Of a stretch of DNA of 64,000 bases, positions 11,513 to 22,515 are shown piece by piece. Location of the stretch: contig NZ_CP038498.1 in NCBI RefSeq assembly GCF_012427845.1, positions 2,852,001 to 2,916,000 on the forward strand, written 5' to 3'. Position 1 is the first letter of the stretch; every line of letters begins with the position of its first letter. The DNA comes from Pectobacterium punjabense. Its GTDB lineage: Bacteria; Pseudomonadota; Gammaproteobacteria; Enterobacterales; Enterobacteriaceae. A program made the translations under genes and the position numbers. Below the pieces are notes generated by a model. It saw only the letters and a list, made by a program, of their open reading frames with translations. It did no database searches and was not told the DNA's origin.

Positions 11513-12094
11513 GATGCGCGATTCTAAATAGAGCAACCCGATAGCGCCACTTCTTTTTCTGTGCTTAACTGTGTGTCTGACTTATGAAGATATTGTTGCA
11601 CTTACGGATGCGTTGGGCTGTAGCATCAAACCCTGTCCGTTTTGGTGATCACAACAGAACTATCTTTATACAGACAGGCAAAGTCACCTTGCTATAACGG
11701 TATCAGCAGTGGAATAATGCTTTTGCGTTTCCCACGCGGATTTCCGATAGAACAAGGGGAAATTGCGAAATTATTAAATTTGCCTGATGACGCACACACG
11801 CAGCAATGGCGTAAGACGTAATGCGAAATCAAGCAGTTAGCGGGCTGCGGATTGCAGCTTGGCCGGCAAATGGAATCAGATCTGGCGACATTATTCAGAA
11901 GCTGTTCCCTCAGTAAATGCGCTGTTTTCCATAAGGAAACACAGGCTACCGAAACATGCGTCTCTATGCAGGCGACAACCGGGAGGTTGACGTCCCTGCG
12001 ATAAGCCACGAGGCCATCGGTTCACTCCGGTCATGCGGTTCTTTTGTCCGCAGCTCTATCAATAATGCAAGTAAAAATAACGAGTAAGTTGAAG
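11513..12094 (+). promoter_or_regulatory. Long leader and promoter region of rne
   Basis: A 582-base non-coding stretch lies between rluC and rne. TATAAC at 11693-11698, preceded by TG one base upstream (extended -10 form), could start a leader of about 390 bases; the E. coli rne leader is 361 bases and carries hairpins through which RNase E shortens the life of its own message. GC-rich inverted segments around 11960-12050 could form such hairpins, but I did not fold the RNA. No convincing small gene is seen. Confidence 0.55.
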
Positions 12095-15000
12095 ATGAAA
12101 AGAATGTTAATTAACGCAACTCAGCAGGAAGAGTTGCGTGTTGCCTTGGTTGATGGTCAACGGCTGTATGATTTGGATATTGAAAGCCCAGGTCATGAAC
12201 AGAAGAAAGCAAATATCTACAAAGGTAAAATCACTCGTATCGAACCCAGTCTTGAAGCGGCTTTTGTTGATTACGGCGCTGAAAGGCACGGTTTCCTCCC
12301 TCTTAAAGAAATCGCCCGCGAATACTTCCCCAGCAACTATGCTTCCCATGGTCGTCCGAACATTAAAGACGTGTTACGTGAAGGTCAGGAAGTTATTGTT
12401 CAGGTAGACAAAGAAGAGCGTGGCAACAAAGGTGCAGCACTGACCACCTTTATCAGCTTGGCGGGTAGTTATCTGGTCTTAATGCCGAATAACCCTCGTG
12501 CAGGCGGTATCTCACGCCGAATCGAAGGTGACGATCGTACTGAGCTCAAAGAAGCGCTGGGATCGTTACAACTACCTGATGGCATGGGACTCATTGTTCG
12601 TACGGCTGGTGTGGGTAAATCCGCTGAAGCACTGCAATGGGATCTGGCTTTCCGTCTGAAACACTGGGACGCGATCAAAAAAGCCGCTGAAGGTCGCCAG
12701 GCACCGTTCCTGATTCATCAGGAAAGTAACGTGATCGTCCGTGCTTTTCGTGATTATCTGCGCCCAGACATTGGCGAGATTCTGATCGACAACCCCAAAA
12801 TTCTCGATCTGGCGAAAGAACATATTTCTGCGCTGGGCCGCCCCGATTTCAGCAGCAAAATCAAATTGTACAGTGGCGAAATCCCGCTTTTCAGCCACTA
12901 CCAAATCGAATCGCAGATTGAATCAGCTTTCCAACGTGAAGTTCGCCTGCCATCCGGTGGCTCTATCGTTATCGATACGACCGAAGCGCTGACGGCCATT
13001 GATATCAACTCCGCCCGCGCAACACGTGGTGGTGATATTGAAGAAACGGCATTTAATACCAACCTTGAAGCCGCAGACGAAATTGCCCGTCAACTTCGCC
13101 TACGTGACCTTGGCGGCCTGATCGTTATCGACTTCATCGATATGACACCAGTTCGCCACCAACGCGAAGTCGAAAACCGCCTACGTGATTCAGTACGCCA
13201 AGATCGTGCGCGTATTCAGATCGGTCGGATTTCCCGCTTCGGTCTGCTGGAAATGTCACGTCAGCGTCTGAGCCCTTCACTGGGTGAATCCAGCCATCAC
13301 GTTTGCCCGCGCTGTAGCGGCACAGGCACAATTCGTGACAATGAATCACTTTCACTGTCGATTCTTCGCCTGATTGAAGAAGAAGCACTGAAAGAAAACA
13401 CCAAAGAAGTTCACGCTATCGTTCCAGTCCAGATTGCGTCTTATTTGCTGAACGAAAAGCGTGATGCCGTCAATGCCATTGAAAAACGTCAGGGTGGTGT
13501 GCGCGCTATCATCGTGCCACACGACGGTATGCAGACACCGCACTACTCTGTGGTTCGTGTCCGTAAAGGCGAAGAAAAACCGACACTCAGTTATCTGTTA
13601 CCTCAGCGTTTGGAAACGGAAACGCAACAACTGCAAGATGAACAAACGATCGAACGTAAACAGCCTGAGCAACCCGCTTTAGCAACGTTCAGTATGGCTG
13701 AAATGCCGGCAGAAACTGCACCAGCGGTTGCTAAAGCAGCTCCGGTTGTAGCAAAAGCCGCAGAAGATGCTCAGCCTGGCCTCATCAGCCGTTTCTTCGG
13801 TGCTTTGAAAAGCGTCTTTGCTTCAGAACCAGCAGCAAAAGTAGCGGATAGCGTTGACGAGAAGAAAGCCGAAGAAGAGAAGTCTACTGAAGGTCAACGC
13901 TCTGAACGTCGTAATTCACGCCGTCAGAGTAATAACCGTCGTGACCGTGGCTCTCGTGACAATCGTGACAATCGTGACAATCGTGACAATCGTGACAATC
14001 GTGACAATCGTGAACAGCGTGATGATCAGCGCCGTAACAAGCGACAAAACGATGAAACGGTTGCGGAAAATGTGGAAAAAGCAGGTTCGGAAGAACATCC
14101 GCGCCGTGAACCGCGTGCTGAACGTCAGCGTCGTCGTCAGGATGAGCGCCGCCCTGCTCAGACAGAGGAAAAAGTTCAACCAGCCACCTCTGATTCCGAT
14201 GACAATGCAGCCGATCAGGATAAACCGACTCAGGTTATGCCACGTCGTCAGCGCCGTCAGTTAACGCAGAAAGTACGTGTTCAGTCTGAAACGCAGCAGG
14301 ATACTCTCTCTGATAACGCAGCACCGGTGGCTGAAGCATCCGAACTGGCTCAGCCTTACGTTAAGCCAAACAATGCTGCTATAGACACTAACGAGAGCGA
14401 TAACGAGCAAAATGATGCAAATCGTGCCAATGGCGAAAATGGCGGTATGCCACGTCGTTCGCGTCGTTCACCTCGCCATCTGCGCGTTAGCGGCCAGCGC
14501 CGCCGTCGTTATCGTGATGAGCGTTACCCATCTCAGTCGCCAATGCAGTTGGAATTTGCTGCCGCATCACCGGAAATGGCATCAGGAAAAGTATGGGTTA
14601 GCTATCCTGTCGCACAACCGCAGCAGGCTGAAAATCAACAGTTGGAAGAGAACGTAGCAGCTATCGAAGCACCATTGTTGCCCGCTGTTGTCGACGTTGC
14701 CGTGACTGTACAAGCCGATACAACAGAATCCAATGTGATTGAAAACATTGCAAACGTTACGGAAACAATCGTTCAGGAAAACGCCGTTATAACCGCAACC
14801 GCACAATCTGCTGACGTTGTTCAGGACAGCAATGTCGCGGATATCAACGTGAATTCTGTGGATGAAAACATCGTTGTCGAACCAGTAGTTACTGAGAATA
14901 CGGCTATCGATGATGTCATCGCAGCGGTTGCTGTGAGTGCGGTTGAAGAAGCAAAAACTGTTGAGGTTGATGATACTGTGACGCTTCAGGCAACTGAAGA

Positions 15001-15421
15001 CACACAGACCGTTGAAACTGTCGTTGCTGAAGAAAAACTGGCAGATGCTATCGCTGACGCGACTGAGACAACTGATGTGGCAGAGTCAGTTTCTACCCCG
15101 GTGGTTTCAGTACAGGAAGTCAGCCAACCACAAAGTGTTCAGGATGAGCCTGCGATCGCTACCAGCACACCGGTAGTTGTAGAAGAATCTGCCGCGAACG
15201 TAGCAAAAGCTGTGGCTATCGTTGAACAGCCTCGCTATAAGCTCCATGCAACGGCACCAATGACTAAAGCTCCAGCTCCGGCATATAACGCCGAGCCTGC
15301 TCGACACAGTGATTGGGTACGCCCAGCCTATCCATTCTCTGGAAAAGGCTCGGCAGGCGGTCATACCGCAGTTAACCAATCAACTGCGCCAGCAACCAAG
15401 CCTGCGCCAGTCAACGAGTAA
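12095..15421 (+). CDS. rne: Ribonuclease E
   Basis: Essential endoribonuclease and scaffold of the degradosome, tethered to the inner membrane. I chose the start [11 protein letters not shown] (1108 residues) as in E. coli; 17 upstream residues read from the leader are spurious. The catalytic half holds an S1 domain (about 36-120), 5'-sensor and DNase I-like domain with DIN SAR motif, and the zinc link CPRCSGTG (about 404-411). The C-terminal scaffold has the amphipathic membrane helix [13 protein letters not shown] (about 562), arginine-rich RNA sites, [15 protein letters not shown], acidic repeats, and a PNPase-like binding tail ending [20 protein letters not shown]. Six tandem RDN units sit near residues 621-638. 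Confidence 0.97.
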   Translation: MKRMLINATQQEELRVALVDGQRLYDLDIESPGHEQKKANIYKGKITRIEPSLEAAFVDYGAERHGFLPLKEIAREYFPSNYASHGRPNIKDVLREGQEVIVQVDKEERGNKGAALTTFISLAGSYLVLMPNNPRAGGISRRIEGDDRTELKEALGSLQLPDGMGLIVRTAGVGKSAEALQWDLAFRLKHWDAIKKAAEGRQAPFLIHQESNVIVRAFRDYLRPDIGEILIDNPKILDLAKEHISALGRPDFSSKIKLYSGEIPLFSHYQIESQIESAFQREVRLPSGGSIVIDTTEALTAIDINSARATRGGDIEETAFNTNLEAADEIARQLRLRDLGGLIVIDFIDMTPVRHQREVENRLRDSVRQDRARIQIGRISRFGLLEMSRQRLSPSLGESSHHVCPRCSGTGTIRDNESLSLSILRLIEEEALKENTKEVHAIVPVQIASYLLNEKRDAVNAIEKRQGGVRAIIVPHDGMQTPHYSVVRVRKGEEKPTLSYLLPQRLETETQQLQDEQTIERKQPEQPALATFSMAEMPAETAPAVAKAAPVVAKAAEDAQPGLISRFFGALKSVFASEPAAKVADSVDEKKAEEEKSTEGQRSERRNSRRQSNNRRDRGSRDNRDNRDNRDNRDNRDNREQRDDQRRNKRQNDETVAENVEKAGSEEHPRREPRAERQRRRQDERRPAQTEEKVQPATSDSDDNAADQDKPTQVMPRRQRRQLTQKVRVQSETQQDTLSDNAAPVAEASELAQPYVKPNNAAIDTNESDNEQNDANRANGENGGMPRRSRRSPRHLRVSGQRRRRYRDERYPSQSPMQLEFAAASPEMASGKVWVSYPVAQPQQAENQQLEENVAAIEAPLLPAVVDVAVTVQADTTESNVIENIANVTETIVQENAVITATAQSADVVQDSNVADINVNSVDENIVVEPVVTENTAIDDVIAAVAVSAVEEAKTVEVDDTVTLQATEDTQTVETVVAEEKLADAIADATETTDVAESVSTPVVSVQEVSQPQSVQDEPAIATSTPVVVEESAANVAKAVAIVEQPRYKLHATAPMTKAPAPAYNAEPARHSDWVRPAYPFSGKGSAGGHTAVNQSTAPATKPAPVNE
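13955..14008 (+). repeat. Nine-base tandem repeat inside rne
   Basis: Six perfect copies of CGTGACAAT stand head to tail and encode (Arg-Asp-Asn)6 in the disordered, arginine-rich part of RNase E. A seventh degenerate unit (CGTGAACAG) follows. Identity of all copies at the base level points to recent slippage, so copy number may vary between strains. Confidence 0.95.
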
Positions 15422-15439
15422 TACTGACTTTTATAGACA

Positions 15440-15469
15440 AATACCCGCCAATTGGCGGGTATTTTTTTA
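15440..15469 (+). terminator. rne terminator
   Basis: AATACCCGCC and GGCGGGTATT form a ten-pair stem with an AATT loop followed by a run of T, 18 bases after the rne stop. Confidence 0.92.
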
Positions 15470-15482
15470 TGGGCAGCTTTTC

Positions 15483-15770
15483 TTAACCTAAAAAATTCAA
15501 TAGCTTGATATCTACACTGTCCGTTTTGCCACTCAATTCAGTCAACAAACTTTTAAAGTGCACACTTTGTTCATGTGATGCCAGAGCATCCCGATCTTTC
15601 CAGCGCTCGAAGAACACAAATGAACCGGGTTTATCCACGACTTCATGCAGATCATACTGCACGTTGTCCGCTTCCTGTCGGCTGGGCGATACCACGCGTT
15701 TTAGCGTTGCAGTAACATCAGCAATGAACTCAGCCTTTGCCTGAATAGTGGCAACAATACGAATTTCCAT
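15483..15770 (-). CDS. Putative quinol monooxygenase-type protein (ABM fold)
   Basis: Small protein of 95 residues starting MEIRIVATIQAK, with the pattern of the antibiotic-biosynthesis monooxygenase family: an alpha+beta ferredoxin-like barrel with FVFFERWKDRDALASHEQS and a following strand. Relatives such as YgiN act on quinols, but the substrate here cannot be told. I prefer the ATG at 15770 because an AAGGG stands six bases upstream; a second ATG two codons earlier touches that site. It converges with rne and is divergent from pyrC. Confidence 0.8.
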   Translation of the reverse strand: MEIRIVATIQAKAEFIADVTATLKRVVSPSRQEADNVQYDLHEVVDKPGSFVFFERWKDRDALASHEQSVHFKSLLTELSGKTDSVDIKLLNFLG

Positions 15771-15954
15771 ATACATCCCTTATTTATCAATGAAAAGATT
15801 ATGCTATCAGATGCCAATCGACGCTTAATTTCAAGCATTCATCAACAAACGGATGCATTCAAATGGCTTTACGCTTATCCTTATCCCCCGCCGTATCAGT
15901 CCCAAAACCAACCGAAAGATGCTGTTTTTCTACTGACCGCCGGAGCGCAATTCC

Positions 15955-16998
15955 ATGACCGCACAGCCCACTATTCTTAAAATCCGTCGTCCTGACGATT
16001 GGCACATTCACCTGCGTGACGATCGGATGCTGGAAACCGTTCTCCCCTATACCAGCCGTTTCTTCGGCCGTGCGATTGTTATGCCCAACCTGACACCGCC
16101 GATTACCAGCGTAGCCAGCGCGATTGCGTATCGTCAGCGTATTTTAGCTGCGGTCCCGCAGGGTGATAACTTTCATCCGCTGATGACGTGCTACCTGACT
16201 GATGCACTCGATGCTAATGAGATCGTGAGCGGCTTTGAGCAAGGTGTATTTACCGCTGCCAAACTCTATCCAGCCAACGCGACAACCAACTCCAGCCATG
16301 GCGTGACCAGCGTCGCCAATATCTCCGGTATTCTGGAGAAAATGCAGAAAATTGGCATGCCATTGCTCATTCACGGTGAAGTGACCGACCCCGACATTGA
16401 TATTTTCGATCGGGAAGCGCGCTTCATCGAAACGGTACTGGAACCGTTGCGCCAACAATTCCCTGAGCTGAAAGTCGTCCTTGAACACATCACGACGAAA
16501 GAAGCAGCGCAGTACGTTGTTGCAGGCAATGATTATCTCGCGGCAACCATTACCCCTCAGCACTTAATGTTTAATCGCAATCATATGCTAGTTGGTGGCG
16601 TTCGCCCTCACCTGTATTGCTTACCAATCCTAAAACGTAACACACACCAGCAGGCGCTGCGTGAAGCCGTCGCCAGCGGCTGTGACCGGCTTTTTCTCGG
16701 CACGGATTCCGCCCCCCATGCCAAGCACAGAAAAGAATCCAGCTGCGGCTGTGCCGGCGTGTTCAATGCTCAGGCGGCATTGAGTACCTACGCCACTGTA
16801 TTTGAAGAAATGAACGCGCTTGATAAACTCGAAGCATTCTGTTCCCTGAACGGCCCACGTTTTTATGGTCTGCCGGTTAATGACAGCTGGATTGAGCTTC
16901 ATCGTGAAACGGTCACGTTCCCAGAAGAAATCACCCTTGGCGATGAGTCGCTAATCCCCTTCCTGGCCGGACAGAGCCTCAATTGGTCAGTCCGTTAA
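15955..16998 (+). CDS. pyrC: Dihydroorotase
   Basis: Zinc enzyme that closes carbamoyl-aspartate to dihydroorotate in pyrimidine synthesis. The 347-residue class II enzyme shows the metal ligands in [10 protein letters not shown] (about residues 14-23), the carboxylated lysine in [16 protein letters not shown] (about 102), histidines in LIHGEV and LEHITT, and the catalytic aspartate in LGTDSAPH (about 250). GGAG precedes the ATG by eight bases. Followed by dinI as in E. coli. Confidence 0.97.
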   Translation: MTAQPTILKIRRPDDWHIHLRDDRMLETVLPYTSRFFGRAIVMPNLTPPITSVASAIAYRQRILAAVPQGDNFHPLMTCYLTDALDANEIVSGFEQGVFTAAKLYPANATTNSSHGVTSVANISGILEKMQKIGMPLLIHGEVTDPDIDIFDREARFIETVLEPLRQQFPELKVVLEHITTKEAAQYVVAGNDYLAATITPQHLMFNRNHMLVGGVRPHLYCLPILKRNTHQQALREAVASGCDRLFLGTDSAPHAKHRKESSCGCAGVFNAQAALSTYATVFEEMNALDKLEAFCSLNGPRFYGLPVNDSWIELHRETVTFPEEITLGDESLIPFLAGQSLNWSVR

Positions 16999-17048
16999 TC
17001 GACCAGCCCATCAGCATTATGCCGATGGGCTAAATTTTATTGCACATA

Positions 17049-17084
17049 TTGTTCTTCACCCTTAATGACTGTATAAATAAACAG
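17049..17084 (+). promoter_or_regulatory. dinI promoter with LexA box
   Basis: TTGTTC (17049-17054) and TATAAA (17072-17077) are 17 bases apart. CTGTATAAATAAACAG (17069-17084), which fits the CTG-N10-CAG SOS box, covers the -10 element, so LexA would block it directly. The dinI ATG follows 20 bases later with GGAGG between. Confidence 0.9.
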
Positions 17085-17103
17085 TTATGATTTGGAGGCC
17101 AGC

Positions 17104-17343
17104 ATGCGCGTAGAAATTACTCTAGCAAAGACAACACCTTTACCTGCCGGTGCCATCGAAGCACTCAGGTGTGAACTGGAAAAGCGGATTCACAAAATTT
17201 ATCCCGAGACACCCATTCAGGTGCGCTATGCATCCGCTAATAGCCTGACAGTGATGGGCGCAGGCAAAGATGACAAAGATCGTATCTCTGAAATCTTGCA
17301 GGAAACGTGGGAAAGTGCCGATGATTGGTTTGCAGCAGAGTAA
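17104..17343 (+). CDS. dinI: DNA damage-inducible protein I
   Basis: Binds RecA filaments and limits LexA and UmuD cleavage, so it tunes the SOS response. The 79-residue protein starts MRVEITLAKTTPLPAGAIEAL and ends EILQETWESADDWFAAE, very close to E. coli DinI. GGAGG stands five bases before the chosen ATG; an upstream TTG in frame lies over that site and is not used. Controlled by the LexA box just upstream. Confidence 0.96.
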   Translation: MRVEITLAKTTPLPAGAIEALRCELEKRIHKIYPETPIQVRYASANSLTVMGAGKDDKDRISEILQETWESADDWFAAE

Positions 17344-17431
17344 TCTAAAGCTTGAAAGATAACGAAGACATAGGCTGTAATGGCAGTTTAAAGCGGCACT
17401 TCGCCATATGCTACGACCGAGGGTATCTGTT

Positions 17432-17689
17432 ATGACGGTAGAAAAACCAGAAGAGGCAATGACATTCGGGGAATTGCTGGAGCTGATTGGCGAGCAGCAG
17501 CGCAAGATCGATGCTCTGGAGCTTGCTTTCTCGTCTCTGGCATTCTGCTTCGATGAAAAAGCAAACAAATTGATGATTCACAATCTGACGTTGGAATCTC
17601 AGAATGAGAATCGGGACCCTACTGTGAAGAAATACCTTGCCCGACTGGCCGCCGCATTGGAGAAAAATGCAGGGTCCAGCACGGAATAG
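17432..17689 (+). CDS. Small coiled-coil protein, IraP-like in layout
   Basis: An 85-residue protein starting MTVEKPEEAMTFGELLELIGEQQ. It is mostly helical, with a likely N-terminal coiled coil (residues 12-45) and a basic C-terminal segment PTVKKYLARLAAALEKN. Length and layout recall IraP, the anti-adapter that shields RpoS from RssB, but identity by eye is low and the match is only a suggestion. GAGGG lies eight bases before the ATG. It sits between dinI and bssS; a weak hairpin (TCGGGA / TCCCGA, 17717-17742) follows. Confidence 0.7.
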   Translation: MTVEKPEEAMTFGELLELIGEQQRKIDALELAFSSLAFCFDEKANKLMIHNLTLESQNENRDPTVKKYLARLAAALEKNAGSSTE

Positions 17690-17927
17690 TGCTCTACCGC
17701 CCCAGTAGCTGAACCTTCGGGATGAAAATCTATTCGTCCCGATACCTCATTAGGTTCATTACTTATCCCTCCATCATTCCTAAGATGTCATCTTTTTACG
17801 AAAAATTGAAAATATTTCCCATAAATTAAATAAGCAGCAGTATACTGATAAAGCTCGTTTAAGAATAATGAGCCACCTGAAGCCTCGTTAGTCACTCATG
17901 TTAGTAACTAGTCAATAAGGGGTATTT

Positions 17928-18182
17928 ATGGATAGAAAAAATGAAGTTATTCAGACACATCCTCTTGTAGGTTGGGACATCAGCACCGTTGACAGTTATG
18001 ACGCCATGATGATCCGTTTGCATTACTTATCCACCTCGGATCAAGCACCAGATGAAGCCCATGTAGACCGGACGCTTTGGCTAACAACCGATGTTGCCAG
18101 GCAATTGATACACATACTCGAAGCCGGTATCGCGAAAATCGAATCGACAGACTGTGACGTCAGTGATTATCGAAAGCATTAG
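17928..18182 (+). CDS. bssS: Biofilm regulator BssS
   Basis: Small cytoplasmic protein reported in E. coli to influence biofilm formation through signalling and stress pathways; its mechanism is unclear. The 84-residue protein starts MDRKNEVIQTHPLVGWDIS and has the conserved TLWLTTDVARQLIHILEAG segment, near identical to E. coli BssS. AAGGGG precedes the ATG. Placed near pyrC and dinI as in E. coli. Confidence 0.95.
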   Translation: MDRKNEVIQTHPLVGWDISTVDSYDAMMIRLHYLSTSDQAPDEAHVDRTLWLTTDVARQLIHILEAGIAKIESTDCDVSDYRKH

Positions 18183-18261
18183 TAATTGATAGCGTCATTA
18201 ATATTACATTCAATACCTATTAATTTTTCTTAATAAGATTTCCTTTCGTAACACGAGTTAA

Positions 18262-18296
18262 AATAACAACACCGTCTTAATGGCGGTGTTGTTATT
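18262..18296. terminator. Terminator after bssS
   Basis: A long stem AATAACAACACCG / CGGTGTTGTTATT with a short loop, followed by TTTTC on the plus strand. Confidence 0.85.
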
Positions 18297-18634
18297 TTCG
18301 GCATATTCTCATTTCTTTATTTATTATAACGCTAACCTCTCTCCTATAATTAATCACTCACGTCATTATTATTCCGTAAACTGCATCCACTATATGTCGT
18401 CTTGCCTTATTTTCTTCGCAGAGATGCCCCTCTTTTGTCAGAAAAATAGCTCGGCACAATATCTATTTCCGCAAAACATTCAGAACTAAATTGAATAAAA
18501 TATAAATTTAAATTCAAAAAAATTGTTCATGATTATGATAATGTTAAAATTGAAAAATTTATATTGCTTTTATGTTTTTCAATGATTAATTATTAGCCAC
18601 CACAATGTTATCGTTAAGATAAGGAGTTCTCATC
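18297..18634 (+). other. AT-rich intergenic region upstream of yceJ
   Basis: A 338-base AT-rich stretch. The only notable element is GATTAT GATAAT at 18531-18542, two direct Fur-type hexamers with a poor third (GTTAAA), about 95 bases before yceJ. I see no credible gene; a 69-codon frame at 18280-18489 starts within the terminator and looks random. Confidence 0.5.
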
Positions 18635-19189
18635 ATGCTTTGGCGTAATACCTCTTTGCGTTACGGCCATATCAGCATTCTTCTGCACTGGATTGCAGCG
18701 TTGGCTATCTACGGAATGTTCGCTTTAGGACTATGGATGGTCACATTAGGATATTACGATATTTGGTATCACCGAGCGCCAGAAATTCATAAAGCCGTTG
18801 GTATGCTGCTCTTTGCCATCATAATTTTTCGCGTGGTGTGGCGTTTTATCTCCCCCCCACCCGCGCCGTTAGAAAGTTACTCTACATTGACTCGCGTCAG
18901 TTCGACGCTGGCTCATATCGCTCTTTATGTTGTGTTATTTGGCATCCTCATCAGCGGATATCTCATTTCCACAGCGGAAGGACACCCTATCTCAGTTTTT
19001 GGTTGGTTTTCTATTCCGGCCACTATTAGCGGTTTGACGGATCAAGCCGATATCGCAGGCGACGTGCATCTGTATCTTGCATGGGCGGTGGTTGCTTTAT
19101 CAGCGCTACACGCTTTCGCCGCATTAAAACACCACTTTATCGATGGTGATAACACGTTGAAACGGATGTTGGGTCGCAACGTCCCTTAA
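18635..19189 (+). CDS. yceJ: Cytochrome b561 family protein
   Basis: Inner-membrane di-heme b-type cytochrome of 184 residues, with four membrane segments (about 12-35, 48-70, 90-112, 147-165). Histidines suited to ligate heme lie in GHISILLHW (near residues 9-17), EIHKAVG, and near the C-terminal [16 protein letters not shown] precedes the ATG. It runs 26 bases ahead of yceI, as in E. coli; the pair is thought to handle electron transfer with a periplasmic isoprenoid-binding partner, which is inference. Confidence 0.93.
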   Translation: MLWRNTSLRYGHISILLHWIAALAIYGMFALGLWMVTLGYYDIWYHRAPEIHKAVGMLLFAIIIFRVVWRFISPPPAPLESYSTLTRVSSTLAHIALYVVLFGILISGYLISTAEGHPISVFGWFSIPATISGLTDQADIAGDVHLYLAWAVVALSALHAFAALKHHFIDGDNTLKRMLGRNVP

Positions 19190-19215
19190 CTTTTTGTACT
19201 TATGGAGAAAAATCA

Positions 19216-19794
19216 ATGCTGAAGAAAACACTACTGAGCCTGACCGCGGTATCCATGCTTGCTTCTGCTGGCTCGGCCCTGGCAGCAGAATATAAGTTTG
19301 ACAAGGAAGGCCAGCACGCGTTTATTGAATTCCGCATTAAGCACCTTGGTTATAGTTGGCTTTACGGTAGCTTTAACGACTTCGACGGCGCTTTTACCTT
19401 TGATGAGAAAAACCCATCTGCGGACAAAGTAAATGTCACCATCAACACTAACAGCGTTGATACTAACCACGCGGAACGTGACAAGCACCTACGTAGCGCG
19501 GAGTTTTTAAACGCCTCCAAGCATCCGCAAGCAACGTTTACCTCAACAGAAGTGAAGAAAGACGGTGACGATTATGATATTACCGGTAATCTGACCTTAA
19601 ATGGCGTCACCAAGCCCGTTAAGCTGGATGCCAAACTCATCGGTCAGGGGGATGACCCATGGGGTAACTATCGTGCAGGCTTTCAGGCCGAAGGTACGAT
19701 CAAGCTAAAAGACTTTAACATTACGACAGATTTGGGTCCTGCCTCACAGGATGTAGAACTGATTATTGCCGTTGAAGGCGTTCGCCAAAAATAA
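19216..19794 (+). CDS. yceI: YceI family periplasmic protein
   Basis: Lipocalin-like beta-barrel that binds polyprenyl (quinone-like) ligands in the family member of known structure. The 192-residue protein has a signal peptide ([21 protein letters not shown], cut after ALA near residue 23) and the conserved FDFGSFND-like and [22 protein letters not shown] segments. Cotranscribed with yceJ. Confidence 0.94.
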   Translation: MLKKTLLSLTAVSMLASAGSALAAEYKFDKEGQHAFIEFRIKHLGYSWLYGSFNDFDGAFTFDEKNPSADKVNVTINTNSVDTNHAERDKHLRSAEFLNASKHPQATFTSTEVKKDGDDYDITGNLTLNGVTKPVKLDAKLIGQGDDPWGNYRAGFQAEGTIKLKDFNITTDLGPASQDVELIIAVEGVRQK

Positions 19795-19818
19795 GGCACC
19801 ACCACGCATCTGACAGCA

Positions 19819-19848
19819 AAAAGCCCTTTCTTTTTGAAAGGGCTTTTA
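19819..19848. terminator. Terminator between yceI and trhO
   Basis: AAGCCCTTTC and GAAAGGGCTT form a ten-pair stem with a T5 loop and A/T flanks, between convergent genes; works in both directions. Confidence 0.88.
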
Positions 19849-19869
19849 TATTAATGTCCAAACCGTTAA

Positions 19870-20937
19870 CTATTGCGGTTTGTCTTTCGCTACAGGCGCT
19901 GGAATATGCAGCGTTGACTGCAATAATCCTTTAGATTTATTAAAAATCTTCATTCCATTTTCACGCCCGCTGCGTATTGCTCTTTGTTCTTCCAACGGAA
20001 GTTTCATTTCATCCTGACACGGTGTGCTACAACAGCCGTCATATTTAGCGGCACAGCTCGGGCATTGAATAAACAGAAGATGGCACCCTTCATTACGGCA
20101 ATTCGTATGGCTATCACATGAAGCACCACACTGATGACAATGCGCAATAACATCATCAGATATACGCTCTCCCATACGCTCATCAAACACGAAATTTTTT
20201 CCGATAAACTTCAACGGTAACCCTTTCGCCTTAGCCTGACGCGCATATTCAATAATACCGCCTTCTACGTGATACACATTCTTAAAGCCATGGTGCAACA
20301 TATAGGCGCTGGCTTTTTCACAACGAATCCCACCCGTACAGTACATGACAATATTTTTATCACGTGCATCATCAAGCATATCCACTGCCATCGGTAACTG
20401 CTCACGAAATGTATCCGACGGCACTTCCAATGCATTCTCGAAATGCCCGACTTCATATTCGTAATGATTGCGCATATCAACGAATACGGTATTAGGATCG
20501 TCGGCCATCGCGTTAACCTGATCGGCTTTCAGGTATTGCCCGACATTCGCCGGGTTAAATGTGGGATCATCGATCCCATCAGCAACAATCCGTTCGCGTA
20601 CTTTCATGCGCAATACCCAGAAGGACTTTCCATCGTCTTCCAGAGCGATATTTAAGCGAATCTGATCGAGTGCCGGATGTGCGCTGAACAAGGTCGCTTT
20701 AAAAACATCGAACTGACTATTCGGGACGCTGATTTGTGCATTAATGCCTTCGGTTGCAATATATATGCGACCAAAGACTTTATGCTGCTCAAGCTGGATA
20801 TACAGACGATCGCGAAACGCTTTTGGATCATCTATCGTAAAATATTTATAGAAGGAAACTGTGGTACGTGGCTCGGTTTCCGCAAGCATACGTGCCTTCA
20901 GTTCCTCATTGGAAACCCGGTTATGTAACACTGGCAT
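19870..20937 (-). CDS. trhO: tRNA uridine(34) hydroxylase
   Basis: Oxygen-dependent hydroxylase that makes 5-hydroxyuridine at the wobble base of certain tRNAs. I chose the start [10 protein letters not shown] (355 residues) since E. coli YceA begins there and an AGGA lies about eight bases upstream; an ATG seven codons earlier has no ribosome site. An acylphosphatase-like N-terminal domain precedes a rhodanese domain with the active cysteine Cys200 in YCTGGIRC, and a C-terminal cysteine-rich segment ([15 protein letters not shown]) that looks metal-binding. Confidence 0.94.
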   Translation of the reverse strand: MPVLHNRVSNEELKARMLAETEPRTTVSFYKYFTIDDPKAFRDRLYIQLEQHKVFGRIYIATEGINAQISVPNSQFDVFKATLFSAHPALDQIRLNIALEDDGKSFWVLRMKVRERIVADGIDDPTFNPANVGQYLKADQVNAMADDPNTVFVDMRNHYEYEVGHFENALEVPSDTFREQLPMAVDMLDDARDKNIVMYCTGGIRCEKASAYMLHHGFKNVYHVEGGIIEYARQAKAKGLPLKFIGKNFVFDERMGERISDDVIAHCHQCGASCDSHTNCRNEGCHLLFIQCPSCAAKYDGCCSTPCQDEMKLPLEEQRAIRSGRENGMKIFNKSKGLLQSTLHIPAPVAKDKPQ

Positions 20938-21153
20938 GGTGTACGTTCCTGTCTTCATTGAGGTTAGTGAGTAACATTTATAGCCGAGCCGTAGCCTGGC
21001 ATAGTGAATCGCCCGGCATCATACCTGATAGCATCGAAGCTGTCAGGGCATGAAATGCATAGCGAAACGATAAAGAGTGATCTACCGTAAATAGATTATT
21101 CTTGAGATTCACTTGCGCTTTCATGAAGCATCATCATCGAAGGATCTGTCATT

Positions 21154-22248
21154 ATGAGCCAGCTTTTCTCCCCTGTATCTCTTGGTCAACTCAAACTATC
21201 CAACCGAATCATCATCGCGCCAATGTGTCAATATTCGGCTGAGGATGGCAAGGCGACAGCCTGGCATACGATGCACTTAGGTAACCTGTCACATTCTGGA
21301 GCAGGCCTGCTCATTATTGAAGCCACGGCAATCTCACCAGAAGGTAGAATTTCTCCGCACGACCTTGGATTGTGGGATGACACAACCGAGCAAGCACTTG
21401 CCAGTGTGATTCAGTCGGTCAAAACTTATTCTTCTATGCCTCTTGGTATACAGTTGGGACATGCCGGGCGCAAAGCGTCAACAGGCGTTCCGTGGGGAGG
21501 ACGTGCATTCCTGCGTCCAACACAGGGAGGATGGCAGACTCTCGCGCCATCGGCTATCCCTTATAACACCAGCGATGATGAACCATTGGCGATGTCAGAA
21601 CAGCACATCCGCACGTTAGTTGAGTCCTTCGTTGACTCAGCGAAACGTGCAGACCGTTTGGGCTTTGACCTGATAGAGATTCACGCCGCTCACGGTTATT
21701 TACTGCATCAGTTCCTTTCTCCGCTGACAAATCAGCGCGTAGATAACTATGGTGGCTCACTTCAAAATCGGATGCGTCTGGTCATTGAAATTTACCGTGC
21801 GGTACGAGACGTTTTCCCTGCGCATAAAGCCGTCGGCGTGCGCATTTCTGCAACAGATGGGGTTGAAGGTGGCTGGGATCTGGAACAGTCCGTACAGCTT
21901 AGTAAAACGCTACACGAGTTAGGTTGCGATTTCATCCATGTATCCAGCGGCGGACTCTCACCGTTACAACAGATTCATCCGGCACCTAATTATCAGGTGC
22001 CCTATGCGCAGAGGATCAAACAAGAAGTTGGCATCACCACTATCGCCGTGGGGTTGATAACCGAGCCGGAACAGGCGGAAGCCATCGTTGCAACGGGTGA
22101 GGCAGACGCGATTGGTCTGGCTCGCGCTATACTTTTCGATCCTCGTTGGCCATGGCATGCTGCCGCCAGGCTAGGGGCACAGGTATCGGCGCCCCCTCAG
22201 TACTGGCGCAGCGAACCGCGTTATGCCAGAGGTATTTTCAAGCAATAA
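21154..22248 (+). CDS. Old yellow enzyme family ene-reductase (YqjM/NamA type)
   Basis: FMN-dependent NAD(P)H dehydrogenase that reduces activated C=C bonds or nitro compounds. The 364-residue TIM barrel has APMCQYSAEDG with the flavin-tuning cysteine (Cys25) that marks the YqjM class, QLGHAGRKAS, HAAHGYLLHQFLSP with the substrate histidines, and GLARAILFDPRWPWHAA near the C terminus. The natural substrate is not evident from context; the gene stands alone between trhO and lpxL. Confidence 0.92.
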   Translation: MSQLFSPVSLGQLKLSNRIIIAPMCQYSAEDGKATAWHTMHLGNLSHSGAGLLIIEATAISPEGRISPHDLGLWDDTTEQALASVIQSVKTYSSMPLGIQLGHAGRKASTGVPWGGRAFLRPTQGGWQTLAPSAIPYNTSDDEPLAMSEQHIRTLVESFVDSAKRADRLGFDLIEIHAAHGYLLHQFLSPLTNQRVDNYGGSLQNRMRLVIEIYRAVRDVFPAHKAVGVRISATDGVEGGWDLEQSVQLSKTLHELGCDFIHVSSGGLSPLQQIHPAPNYQVPYAQRIKQEVGITTIAVGLITEPEQAEAIVATGEADAIGLARAILFDPRWPWHAAARLGAQVSAPPQYWRSEPRYARGIFKQ

Positions 22249-22515
22249 TGGTAAATACGCTGTATCAGGCGGACGATGCTGTTGGGATCGTCCCTTTTCT
22301 ATTTCACTACGCGTATGCCACCAAAGCCCGAAAAAACACGTTATGGATAGAATGCCGTTAACGCTGCGTTTAGAATAAAAAGCAGTTAATAATATGGCAA
22401 TAATTTGTTTTATTGGCGGATAACCGTAATAATCCATCTTACTGCTAACCATTAACTCGTTTTTAACGATTCACGTGCTGGCTCGCACCCGTACCACAAT
22501 GTTGATACTGAGACT

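Noticed and set aside
11692..12009. 105-codon frame opposite the rne leader
   Set aside because: Lies antisense in the known type of long rne leader; no conserved features.
13955..14008. Tandem repeat considered as a CRISPR-like array
   Set aside because: Units are nine bases with no spacers and keep the rne reading frame.
13854..14264. A repeat-rich frame overlapping rne in another phase
   Set aside because: Its repeats are only the frame-shifted reading of the CGTGACAAT units; rne is certain here.
18280..18489. 69-codon frame after bssS
   Set aside because: It begins inside a terminator hairpin, in AT-rich sequence, with no family likeness.
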